39,547 bases of DNA. Source: Planctomycetota bacterium. Lineage in GTDB: Bacteria; Planctomycetota; SZUA-567; H5-PLA8. Each line of letters starts with the position of its first letter. The first letter of the stretch is position 1. Below the pieces are notes generated by a model. The model worked only from the letters and a program-made list of their open reading frames with translations. It ran no database searches and was not told the origin of the DNA. Location: NCBI GenBank assembly GCA_023150555.1, contig JAKLKQ010000062.1, positions 1 to 39,547 on the forward strand, in the 5' to 3' direction. Below are positions 14,467 to 23,512 of the stretch, in pieces. Both the position numbers and the translations under genes were made by a program.

Positions 14467-16175
14467 TTCTTCTCCATTTCAAGGAGGTACTTTTCCGCAG
14501 TCTCCTTCGCGCGTTGGATCTCGAGTTCTTCCAGCGGTTTAAACTCAGGATCCTCGCTGCCTGAGAATACCACAGCCTTGCGCGCGTCGGCACCTTGCTT
14601 CAACTGAATGTTGGGCGCCGGCAGATCGAATACGCCGCTGAGGTGAAACGCCGCCATGCGCCGGACGCCCGGCTGCGGACTTTGGAGAAGCGGTCCTAAA
14701 ACCTCCACCCAGGGAATTAGAGATCCCTCGAACGTTGTCCCGAAGCCGACAATGGCATTCTGAAGGAAAGACTCCTTCGAATACTCTTCCATAGCCGCCG
14801 ATTGTATCCTCCAGTCGGCGGCGCTCAGGAAGCGAATCATCAGGCGTGCGCGAAGGTTCAGGTTGGTGAACTCCTTCAGCGCCGCCGCCGCGTCGCAGCG
14901 AAAGTCCATACTTGAGCGGGTGGCGAATTCCGCCCAGCATTCCTCGCGCTGCGTGTCGTCGGCCAGGCGGGCCAAGGCGAAGAGCGCCTCCTCGCGTTCG
15001 GGCGGATCGTGCGCCAGGTACTTCACCAGGTCGGGCACGTACTCCCAACGCTTGCACTGCGCCAGTTCGCGCAGAAAGGCCACGCGGAACATCTGCGGCG
15101 ATTTGCGCGCCGGATCGAGGTAGCGGCGGATCTCCTCCGGTTCCCCGCGCTGTGCGAGGAATTCCCCGGCATACCTCAGGACGATGGGCTCGGCCGGCTT
15201 CCATTCGCCGTCGCCCATGCGCACGGCCTGCGCGCGGGCTTCCTCGACGTACGAGGTACTCAGCGCGCGGAAGCCGATCTCGCATTTCCCGGGCTTCGCG
15301 TCGAAGAGGTGCGCGAGGGTCTGCGCCTTCGTGAGTTGCCCGGTCCAGAGGATCGTGCTGCGGCTGCGCATGAAGGCCCCGTCGTCGCTGAGCCACAGGA
15401 AGCGCACGGTCAGGCCGCGCGCGTAGTTGGGCGTGCCGTTGCTGACGGCGAAGCGCCAGTCCCAGGTCGGATGGTTCCAGCGGTCCACGGCGCTGTACAG
15501 GAACGGCAGGCACGGCATCAACGGCACGGCCAGCACCAGCAACGCGCCGAAAAACCAGAGCAGCCCCAGGCGCCAGCGGCGCCCTGGCGACCACGGCTCG
15601 CCGCCCGCCTGTTCCGCCCTGCGCACGGCACGCCGCACCTTCCAGTAACCAAGCAGCGCGCCGATGGCCGCGGCGTACAGCATCGGGACGAACAGCAGCA
15701 GCCCCAGCCAGAACGCGCCATAGCCGGCGAAATCCCAGAAGCCCGGCGGCGAACCGCGCACAAGGAACAGGCTGAAGTGGTAGCGCCACAACAACAGATA
15801 GCCAACCGTGAGGTACGAGAGCGAGAGCAGCAGCACGCCCGCCGGAAGGCGCGGGGCCTCGGCGCGCAGCACCGCGACGGCGGCGAGGATCACCGACCAG
15901 GTGAAGAGGATCAGCACCGCCGAGGCGCCCACGCCGAGCACGGTGTAGAAGGGCTCTTCCCTGGGATCGAGGAAGAGGTCGGTGAAGATCGTCGCGCCGG
16001 CGAAGGCCCAGGCGAGCGCGTGCAGCAGCGCGGCGCTGCGTCCAAGGCGCGGGCGCATGCGTATCGAAAGGCGCGCGCCGTCCCGCTGCGGCTGCGCGGA
16101 AGGTGCAGGCGGCTCGGCAGGGCCGATTTCCGCCTTCTCGTCGCTGCCGGCGGCGAGTCCCGGCGCGTCGCTCAT
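14463..16175 (-). CDS. Multi-pass membrane protein with HEAT-like C-terminal domain
   Basis: 570 residues. ATG 16175 overlaps the stop of the upstream gene as ATGA, with AAGGAG eight bases before it. After a Pro/Ala-rich N-terminus come about five transmembrane helices (near 47-66, 77-103, 111-130, 150-177, 202-227), then a roughly 100-residue non-helical segment. The C-terminal region (about 320-530) has helical repeats of HEAT type (EEIRRYLDPA, REEALFALARLADD, GVRRMAAFHLSGVFD) and a charged tail. The first three helices are paralogous to those of its two neighbours (RLGRSA, His52, WSVILAAVAV). No catalytic motif is seen. The C-terminal domain is likely a protein-binding scaffold; its side of the membrane is unresolved. 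Confidence 0.75.
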   Translation of the reverse strand: MSDAPGLAAGSDEKAEIGPAEPPAPSAQPQRDGARLSIRMRPRLGRSAALLHALAWAFAGATIFTDLFLDPREEPFYTVLGVGASAVLILFTWSVILAAVAVLRAEAPRLPAGVLLLSLSYLTVGYLLLWRYHFSLFLVRGSPPGFWDFAGYGAFWLGLLLFVPMLYAAAIGALLGYWKVRRAVRRAEQAGGEPWSPGRRWRLGLLWFFGALLVLAVPLMPCLPFLYSAVDRWNHPTWDWRFAVSNGTPNYARGLTVRFLWLSDDGAFMRSRSTILWTGQLTKAQTLAHLFDAKPGKCEIGFRALSTSYVEEARAQAVRMGDGEWKPAEPIVLRYAGEFLAQRGEPEEIRRYLDPARKSPQMFRVAFLRELAQCKRWEYVPDLVKYLAHDPPEREEALFALARLADDTQREECWAEFATRSSMDFRCDAAAALKEFTNLNLRARLMIRFLSAADWRIQSAAMEEYSKESFLQNAIVGFGTTFEGSLIPWVEVLGPLLQSPQPGVRRMAAFHLSGVFDLPAPNIQLKQGADARKAVVFSGSEDPEFKPLEELEIQRAKETAEKYLLEMEKK

Positions 16176-17851
16176 TCGCCGTGCTCCTTGAGCCACTGCT
16201 CGGCGGCCGCGCGGACCTTCGAAATGACTTTTCCTGGCGGTGGCTCTGCAGCGCCCGCGATTGAGGCCTCTAACGCCCTGAGTTCATCCCAGTCGTCGCG
16301 TAACAAGGTAAGTTTTACCAAATCGAACAGGTAAACAGCAGCCGCTACTCGCACGGGAGGTTCCTCGTGCACCAGGAGCTCCAGCCCCCGCGCTATCAGA
16401 ATCTTCATCTTCTCAATGTCCTGGCGTTCCCGGTACACGAACTGGGCATATCTCAAGACAACCGCCAACTGGATCGGGGCCTTTTCCGAGAACCCGTGCT
16501 GCAGAATCCGGAAGCACTGTTCCGATTTCCGAATACGAAGGCCCGCCTCAGTATAAAGAGATTCCCGCAGCTTCGGATCGGGAGACGAAGCCCATCGGTC
16601 GATGAGCGCCTGGGCATCTTTCTCCTCGGCGGCGTTTACGTAATCACAGAATGCCTCTACTCGGCGCGAAGGCCAGGCTTGCCCATCCGCAATTCGGTAA
16701 AGGTCGTCCAGGAGCAACCTAGCAGTCTCGAGCTTGAGATGCCCAATCTTTGCACGGAGGTTCACCTGCCCAGACGAGGCCCCTTGCGCCAATGCATCGC
16801 GAACCAGTTGCGCAGCAACCGGCGGTTCGGTTAATTGAAGAAATAGCCATGCCGGATAGCTGTAGGTGTCCGTATTGTCGGCGGCAATGGCAGCCATCCG
16901 TTCTGCAGAGATCCAGCCATAACCGATCAGGCCCATCCGGACTCTATTGGCAAAGGATGACTTCCCGTTCCGAAAGGGTGCCTCCACCGCATCGACCAAC
17001 ACGCGCGGCATGGCGCCGCCTACGGTGGCACGCCAATCTTTGCTCGCATCCGCGCGAGCGAACTTCTCCGCTTCGGGAATCGAATAGGCGCCCAACGACT
17101 TGGGGCCTTCGTATGTCGAAGTGGTCGCGCAAAAGAGGAGCAACGGCACCGGCAGAAGCAGCAGCATAAACGCCGCCAGGAATACGGCGAACGCGCCTCT
17201 CCGCATGCGCGCGCGCTGCGCCCAGTTCCACTGCAGCCCGCCCTTCGCCACGCGGCGGTCCTCGATCCGGCGGACGATCCACCCGCTGAGCAACCACGAT
17301 GGCAGCGCAGACAGCAGCGCGGCCGGAACCAAGACCGGCTGCGCCAGCCAGAAGACATAATCCAGGCACTTCGTAACCGCGCTCATGGCTTTGAGGCTTG
17401 AGAGGGTCCTGTAGTCCACGAACCAAAGCGCAAGAAGAGCGGCCGAGGCCTCCGTCCAGACGATCAGACCCAGAATGGCCGGCAGCAGCAGGCGCTCGCG
17501 GCTGCGCACCGCGCGCACGGCCAGCACCACCGACCAGAGCGTGCAGGCGATCAGCGCGCCGCCACCCACGGCCATCAAGACGAAAGGATCGTCGGTGTTG
17601 AAGTCCATCCCGGCGAAGTACAGCACCGCGGCCGCCACCAACGCAAAGGCCACGCCCAGGCCGTGCACGAACAGCGCGCTCCGCCCCAGGCGGCTGCCGC
17701 TGCGTTCGACCTTCTTCGAGGGGCCGGCAGGCAGGACGGGCGCGGTGACCACGGGGGCAAGACCGTCCGTCGCGCCGGCAGAACTTGGCGCGGAGGCGGG
17801 CTCGGGAGCGCCGGCAGCGTGGGACTCGGCCACGTCGAAGGACCTCAACAC
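16172..17851 (-). CDS. Multi-pass membrane protein with helical-repeat C-terminal domain
   Basis: 559 residues from GTG 17851; GTG 17833 (codon 7), with GAGG nine bases upstream, is an equally good start. A Pro/Ala-rich N-terminus is followed by about five transmembrane helices (near 57-80, 88-114, 120-143, 164-188, 218-242). A large soluble domain (about 245-559) is rich in amphipathic helices (RVEAFCDYVNAAEEKDAQALIDRW, PIQLAVVLRYAQFVYRERQD) and may be TPR/HEAT-like. The first three helices match those of the downstream protein (RLGRSA, VHG, LWSVVLAVRAVR). It is first in a three-gene overlapping operon, divergent from the MBL hydrolase. I recognise no family and see no enzyme motif. Confidence 0.72.
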   Translation of the reverse strand: MLRSFDVAESHAAGAPEPASAPSSAGATDGLAPVVTAPVLPAGPSKKVERSGSRLGRSALFVHGLGVAFALVAAAVLYFAGMDFNTDDPFVLMAVGGGALIACTLWSVVLAVRAVRSRERLLLPAILGLIVWTEASAALLALWFVDYRTLSSLKAMSAVTKCLDYVFWLAQPVLVPAALLSALPSWLLSGWIVRRIEDRRVAKGGLQWNWAQRARMRRGAFAVFLAAFMLLLLPVPLLLFCATTSTYEGPKSLGAYSIPEAEKFARADASKDWRATVGGAMPRVLVDAVEAPFRNGKSSFANRVRMGLIGYGWISAERMAAIAADNTDTYSYPAWLFLQLTEPPVAAQLVRDALAQGASSGQVNLRAKIGHLKLETARLLLDDLYRIADGQAWPSRRVEAFCDYVNAAEEKDAQALIDRWASSPDPKLRESLYTEAGLRIRKSEQCFRILQHGFSEKAPIQLAVVLRYAQFVYRERQDIEKMKILIARGLELLVHEEPPVRVAAAVYLFDLVKLTLLRDDWDELRALEASIAGAAEPPPGKVISKVRAAAEQWLKEHGE

Positions 17852-17991
17852 AAGGAAAGTATTACGAATGATTGCTGCGTTCTTTTACCCATGCTAACCG
17901 AACCGAAGGCTCGCCGGGTGCAAAAACGCGGGCGCACGTGCGCAGCGCCCAAGGTATCATGGCCGGGAGCCCTGCACGAAGGAGTCCGCGC

Positions 17992-18645
17992 ATGCAATTC
18001 GTCTTCGAACAGATCCGCATCGGTGGCGACCGCAACTTCGGCTACCTCGTCGGCGACCGCGACGCGAAGAAAGCGGTGATCGTCGACCCGGCCTACACGC
18101 CCGAGGCCGTCGTCGAACGCGCCACGGTGCAGGGCCTGACCGTCACGCACATCGTCAACACCCACGGCCACGGCGACCACGTCAACGGCAACGCTAAGGC
18201 CAAGGAACTGACCGGCGCGCGGGTGGCGATCTTCAAGGACTCGCCCGTCCCGCACGACATCGGCCTGGAGGACAACGGCACGCTGAAGGTGGGCGCGTTC
18301 ACCCTGCGATTCCTGCACACGCCCGGGCACATTCCCGACCACCTGGTGGTGTACATCGAGGAGCCCAAGGTCGCGATCACCGGCGACCTGATCTTTGTGG
18401 GCAAGGTCGGCGGCACGGGCAGCGAGGCCGACGCGCGCACCGAGTGGGCCAGCCTGCAGCGCGTATTAAAGGAGTTGCCCGGCGAGGCCACCGTCTGGCC
18501 GGGCCACGACTACGGCTGCCGCCCGGCCTCGACGATCGCGCTCGAGAAGGCCGCCAACCCATTCCTGCGCTGCAAGGACCTGGGCGAGTTCCTGGCGCTG
18601 AAGGCCGGCTGGCCGTCCTTCAAGGCGCAGCACGGGCTGAAGTAG
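17992..18645 (+). CDS. Metallo-beta-lactamase fold hydrolase (glyoxalase II/persulfide dioxygenase-like)
   Basis: 217 residues. The metal-binding motif THGHGDH gives His58, His60, Asp62 and His63; further ligands are His113 (TPGHIPDH), Asp132 (ITGDLIF) and His172 (WPGHDYG). The C-terminal CRPASTIALEKAANPFLR stretch is typical of glyoxalase II-like and persulfide-dioxygenase-like proteins, which hydrolyse S-D-lactoylglutathione or oxidise glutathione persulfide. Which of these applies cannot be told. It is cytoplasmic. ATG 17992 has GGAG seven bases upstream; the open frame upstream from 17872 has no such signal. It lies between the divergent membrane operon and the PrsW gene. Confidence 0.9.
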   Translation: MQFVFEQIRIGGDRNFGYLVGDRDAKKAVIVDPAYTPEAVVERATVQGLTVTHIVNTHGHGDHVNGNAKAKELTGARVAIFKDSPVPHDIGLEDNGTLKVGAFTLRFLHTPGHIPDHLVVYIEEPKVAITGDLIFVGKVGGTGSEADARTEWASLQRVLKELPGEATVWPGHDYGCRPASTIALEKAANPFLRCKDLGEFLALKAGWPSFKAQHGLK

Positions 18646-18718
18646 CGCCACAGGAACAGGTGCATTCCAGGGCTCTGAAATCCGGCTACAATAGGTTGCA
18701 AAAGAGAAGAGCGGTTTA

Positions 18719-18749
18719 GAATCGTCTCCTGGCCGGCCGAGGACGATTC
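18719..18749 (+). promoter_or_regulatory. Leader hairpin upstream of the PrsW gene
   Basis: GAATCGTC (18719-18726) and GACGATTC (18742-18749) form a perfect 8-bp stem with GGCCGGCC in the loop. A second small helix, CCGGG with CCCGG (about 18753-18775), follows before the ATG at 18794. TACAAT (18687-18692) and TAGAAT (about 18717-18722) are possible -10 boxes without a good -35. A regulated leader is possible; no known riboswitch is recognised. Confidence 0.35.
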
Positions 18750-18793
18750 GATCCGGGCGGCGAAACGAAACCCGGTATTTCGGGACACGCGTT

Positions 18794-20194
18794 ATGCCCA
18801 TCTCCGTTGCCTGCACAAGCTGCGGCCAGCGTATCAAAGCACCCGACAAGCTGCTGGGCCGCACGATCTCCTGCCCGGCCTGCGGAAGCGCGGTGAAGGT
18901 CGAAGGCCAGGCCGCCGTGCCTGCCGCACCACCTTACGCAGCCGTTCCGCCCGCCCCTCCCCCGCCCACGCCTGACGCCTTGCGTATGCCACCGGACGAC
19001 GATCTTCAGCTGGCGCCGGTCGACGACGCGCCGCCGGCTCCGCCCGCTTACGCGGTGCCTCCTGCGCCCGCGGCGCCAGGGCCGGCCGGCGCCGCGCGCG
19101 CGCGGACGGCGGCAGCTCCGCGGACGCAGGTCTTCGGCGGGACGCCCGAGCGCACCTGGAACCGGCGCTACGCGTTTCTTGCGCTGGCGCTGATCCCGCT
19201 GCTGGTCTCCACGGTGATCCCCGGCGACGACGATACCGAACAGCGCCTAAGAGAAACGCTTGAACACAACCCCGAAGTCCTGGTCCACGTGATGGCGCAA
19301 GGCCAGGAAGCCGACGAGGCGCAAGTCTTCAATATGCTGCCGGGCCACCGCATTGAAGGCGCCCACCTGCCCAAGGACAGTTGGGCGCACTGGTTCTACG
19401 CGGCGCTTTCGGCGGCGGCGTTCATGGGACTGATGCTGGCGCTCTTTCCGCTGGGCCACGACGGGTCCGGCCCGCTGCTGACGGCGGGGATCTTCACCGG
19501 CACGGCGGGGATCCTGCTGCTGCTGGCCTTCCAGTTTGTGGCGTTCCATACCAACGGCGTGTGGATCCGCGGCGGCGGCGTGGTAGCGCTGCTGTTCCTG
19601 CTGGTGAAGCTCATCGGGTTCTCGTACATGGCGGCCATGAGCGCCGACACGGGATGGCTCCTGAGCTCCCTTGGATTCATCTGCGGCGTGGGCTTCTGCG
19701 AGGAAGTCTGCAAGGCCCTGCCGGTCGTGTGGCACTACCGCACCTTCGGCACGCTGACGTGGCGCAAGGCCTGCCTGATCGGCATGGCCAGCGGCGTGGG
19801 CTTCGGCGTCAGCGAGGGCATCACGTACAGCTCGGACTTCTACAACGGCGTCTCGACGGGCAACATCTACGTGATCCGCTTCGTCTCGTGTGTGGCGCTG
19901 CACGCGATGTGGGCCGCGGCCAACGGCGCCTCGATCCACCGCAACCGCTACCTGATCCAGGGCGGCATGTCCTTCTGGGAACTGCTGTGGGGTTTGGTGC
20001 GCATCATGTTCGTGCCGATGGTGCTGCACGGCCTGTACGACACGATGCTGAAGAAGGAGCACGAAGGCTGGGCCCTGATCATGGCGCTGCTGTCGTTTGC
20101 GTGGCTGGCCTACCAGATCGAACGTTCGCGCCGCGAGGACGAAGAAGCCGCCGCCGCGCTGCCGCCCGACGCACCGGGCCTGGCGCCTGCCTGA
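18794..20194 (+). CDS. Zinc-ribbon PrsW-family intramembrane metalloprotease
   Basis: 466 residues. The N-terminus holds an MJ0042-type zinc ribbon (Cys7, Cys10, Cys27, Cys30), followed by a Pro/Ala-rich linker to about residue 120. The membrane part has about eight hydrophobic helices with PrsW hallmarks: EExxK (Glu303-Glu304...Lys307), Glu341 in GFGVSEG, His370 in CVALHAMW, and His412...Asp416 in LHGLYD. PrsW of Bacillus makes the first cut in an anti-sigma factor. This protein probably cleaves a membrane substrate in signalling. No anti-sigma gene is adjacent; the kinase with a similar zinc ribbon lies 17 kb away. Confidence 0.88.
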   Translation: MPISVACTSCGQRIKAPDKLLGRTISCPACGSAVKVEGQAAVPAAPPYAAVPPAPPPPTPDALRMPPDDDLQLAPVDDAPPAPPAYAVPPAPAAPGPAGAARARTAAAPRTQVFGGTPERTWNRRYAFLALALIPLLVSTVIPGDDDTEQRLRETLEHNPEVLVHVMAQGQEADEAQVFNMLPGHRIEGAHLPKDSWAHWFYAALSAAAFMGLMLALFPLGHDGSGPLLTAGIFTGTAGILLLLAFQFVAFHTNGVWIRGGGVVALLFLLVKLIGFSYMAAMSADTGWLLSSLGFICGVGFCEEVCKALPVVWHYRTFGTLTWRKACLIGMASGVGFGVSEGITYSSDFYNGVSTGNIYVIRFVSCVALHAMWAAANGASIHRNRYLIQGGMSFWELLWGLVRIMFVPMVLHGLYDTMLKKEHEGWALIMALLSFAWLAYQIERSRREDEEAAAALPPDAPGLAPA

Positions 20195-20217
20195 TTCCCG
20201 CCCTGTTTGAAAGGCCG

Positions 20218-20249
20218 AAAAAAAACCGGGGCTCTTTGCAGAGCCCCGG
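20218..20249 (-). terminator. Intrinsic terminator of leuA
   Basis: CCGGGGCTCT (20226-20235) pairs with AGAGCCCCGG (20240-20249), 10 bp with a TTGC loop, followed on the minus strand by eight U. It is a textbook Rho-independent terminator 28 bases past the leuA stop. Confidence 0.95.
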
Positions 20250-20277
20250 CTGCGCTTCCGTGGATTAACGCTTAGCG

Positions 20278-21897
<1,620 letters not shown>

Positions 21898-22182
21898 GGG
21901 ACGGTGTTCCTTTCCGGTTCGGTTTCAACGGGGCGCGCCGGCAAAAAGCCCGCGGGCCCGCACGGTTCGCTAATCAATTCACACGTATCGACAGGATTGC
22001 GGGAGAGAAACACTCAGGCCCCGAGGCGCACGCCCGCAGGTCTATTTCTGCGGGCGATGAAACCTCCAGCCGTGCGGCCGGGAATCGGGGTGGTAGGCGT
22101 GACGTCCATAGTGGGGGCCTATTAAAGCGTCCCGCGAGGCAATGTCAAATGGGAATTTTCGACGCCCGGCCCCGGCGCTTCC
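21898..22182 (-). promoter_or_regulatory. leuA leader region with 9-bp hairpin
   Basis: Read on the minus strand, the leader has CGCCCGCAG and CTGCGGGCG forming a perfect 9-bp stem with an 8-base loop (22031-22056). Nearer leuA comes a GC-rich self-complementary stretch (GCGGGCCCGC) ending in GGGCTTTTT (around 21945-21962), which looks like a weak terminator. A 31-codon frame (22109 to 22014) spans the hairpin but has no ribosome site and only one Leu codon. Attenuation is possible but unproven. Confidence 0.35.
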
Positions 22183-22234
22183 AATAAAAGAAAGGCCGCC
22201 TCCCTGTCCCTCCATTGGCCGTCGGGAGGCGGCC
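22183..22234 (-). terminator. Terminator of the DUF5666-like gene
   Basis: GGCCGCCTCCC (22194-22204) and GGGAGGCGGCC (22224-22234) form a perfect 11-bp stem with a 19-base loop. On the minus strand TTTCTTTTATT follows. It isolates leuA from the upstream gene. Confidence 0.85.
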
Positions 22235-22255
22235 CAGATTCCAACGCGCGAGCGC

Positions 22256-23230
22256 CTACTTGGCCTTGCCCGAGCGCCCAGCCTTGGCGGTGTACTCCAG
22301 TTGCACGGTCCCGCCGTAGGGCACGCCGTCGATGGTCAGGGCAACGTCCATCTCGAGCGGCTCCTTGGAGAAGTCGGCGTCGACCATGCCTTCGTCGATC
22401 CAGCTGCCCTGGAAGTCGCCGTTCTTCAGCCGCGCCTTGAACTCGGCCCGCCCGGTCTTCTGTTTCAGCGAGAACTTGCCTTCGGCGATCTCGTCGTTGC
22501 CTTTGTCGTCGAGCGTGAAGTTGAAGACCTGCCCGCCCACGTCCAGGACCACGGCCTTGCCGTTCGGCGTGAACCCGCTCGACAGCTGGACCGTTCCGGC
22601 CAGGCTCAACGCGTCCTTGTCCGGCTTGCCGAAGTTGGAGGTCAGCTTCAAGGACTTCACGAAGCTGCCATTCTTGCGAACCAGGCTCTCGGCTTCCAGG
22701 GGCGCAGTCGCCGAAACGAGGTCGACTTCGACGATCTGGCTCAGCTCAAGCGCGTCCAGGCTGGGGATGTTCTCCAGTTGGACGGTGCTGACGTCGATAG
22801 TCAGGCCCAGGATCTGCACGGTCAGGCCCGAGGTATCGATGGCCTGCAGGGGGCCCTGGACCTCCAGCTTGCCCTGCTTGTTCGGGTCGATGGTGACTTC
22901 CAGCGCGACCAGCGGCGCCAGGTCGCTGCCGAACTCGACCTCCACGGTCTTCCCAACCTCCAGCGAGGCACAGCCGGTGGTGAGGTCGATGTCGTTGCGG
23001 ATCTCGGCCGTGGAGATGTCGATCGTAAGCCCAAGCACCGTGATCGTCGGCGGCGTGCCGCCGCAGTCGACGGCCTCCAGAGGCGCCTTGATCTCGGTAA
23101 AGAACTTGTCTACGCCGCCGGGTTCGCCGGAGCCATCGTCCTCCCCGCCCTGCTTTGCCCACCCCGTCGCAGCCGACACCAAGACGACCGCCGCAACGAT
23201 CCATCCAGCCTTTGCACGCATGGCGCGCAT
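22256..23230 (-). CDS. Exported protein with two DUF5666-like repeats
   Basis: 324 residues. A signal peptide ends near ATGWAKQ (about 26). Two beta-rich repeats follow (about 43-115 and 122-182), each with a GPLQAI/APLEAV start, a hydrophobic (V/I)LGLTID(I/V)ST strand, and a closing strand, the pattern of DUF5666 domains. The C-terminal third is another beta-rich region. Start ATG 23230 has GGGAGG eight bases upstream. It is likely periplasmic or surface-associated; the function is unknown. It is followed by its own terminator, then leuA. Confidence 0.75.
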   Translation of the reverse strand: MRAMRAKAGWIVAAVVLVSAATGWAKQGGEDDGSGEPGGVDKFFTEIKAPLEAVDCGGTPPTITVLGLTIDISTAEIRNDIDLTTGCASLEVGKTVEVEFGSDLAPLVALEVTIDPNKQGKLEVQGPLQAIDTSGLTVQILGLTIDVSTVQLENIPSLDALELSQIVEVDLVSATAPLEAESLVRKNGSFVKSLKLTSNFGKPDKDALSLAGTVQLSSGFTPNGKAVVLDVGGQVFNFTLDDKGNDEIAEGKFSLKQKTGRAEFKARLKNGDFQGSWIDEGMVDADFSKEPLEMDVALTIDGVPYGGTVQLEYTAKAGRSGKAK

Positions 23231-23512
23231 GGTCTAATCCTCCCTAAGGAATTCGGTCCTTGCCCGCCTGCCCAGCCCCTCCGGCGAGTGCTCTGATGGC
23301 GCCCCAAGCATAATTCCCATACCGAGCGGTGTCTATATATAAATCGATATTATTATCTCATTTTAGGCGAGCATTAGCCTGTGCGATCGGGGGACAGATC
23401 CTTCACGTCGAGCGTTTCGATTCAGGGCACAGTGATGGTTGAGGCCCAATTGTGTGCGCCCAATGCGATACGACTGCGGCGTTCGGATACACGCGCGTCA
23501 AAAACAGGCAGT
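23231..23512. other. Intergenic region with short AT-rich patch
   Basis: 282 bases between two same-strand genes. The patch at about 23330-23365 is AT-rich and holds CGATATTATTATC with an internal GATA/TATC dyad, and could contain the promoter for the DUF5666-like gene. I cannot define -35/-10 boxes with confidence, and no small gene is supported. Confidence 0.4.

Noticed and set aside
16298..16311. Match to the 16S rRNA 3' end (CGTAACAAGGTAA) inside the first membrane gene
   Set aside because: The flanking bases do not continue as rRNA and the stretch reads as part of an intact coding frame (LVKLTLL on the minus strand).
22014..22109. leuA leader peptide
   Set aside because: Only one Leu codon, no ribosome site and a GC-typical composition; kept as part of the leader description but not called as a gene.
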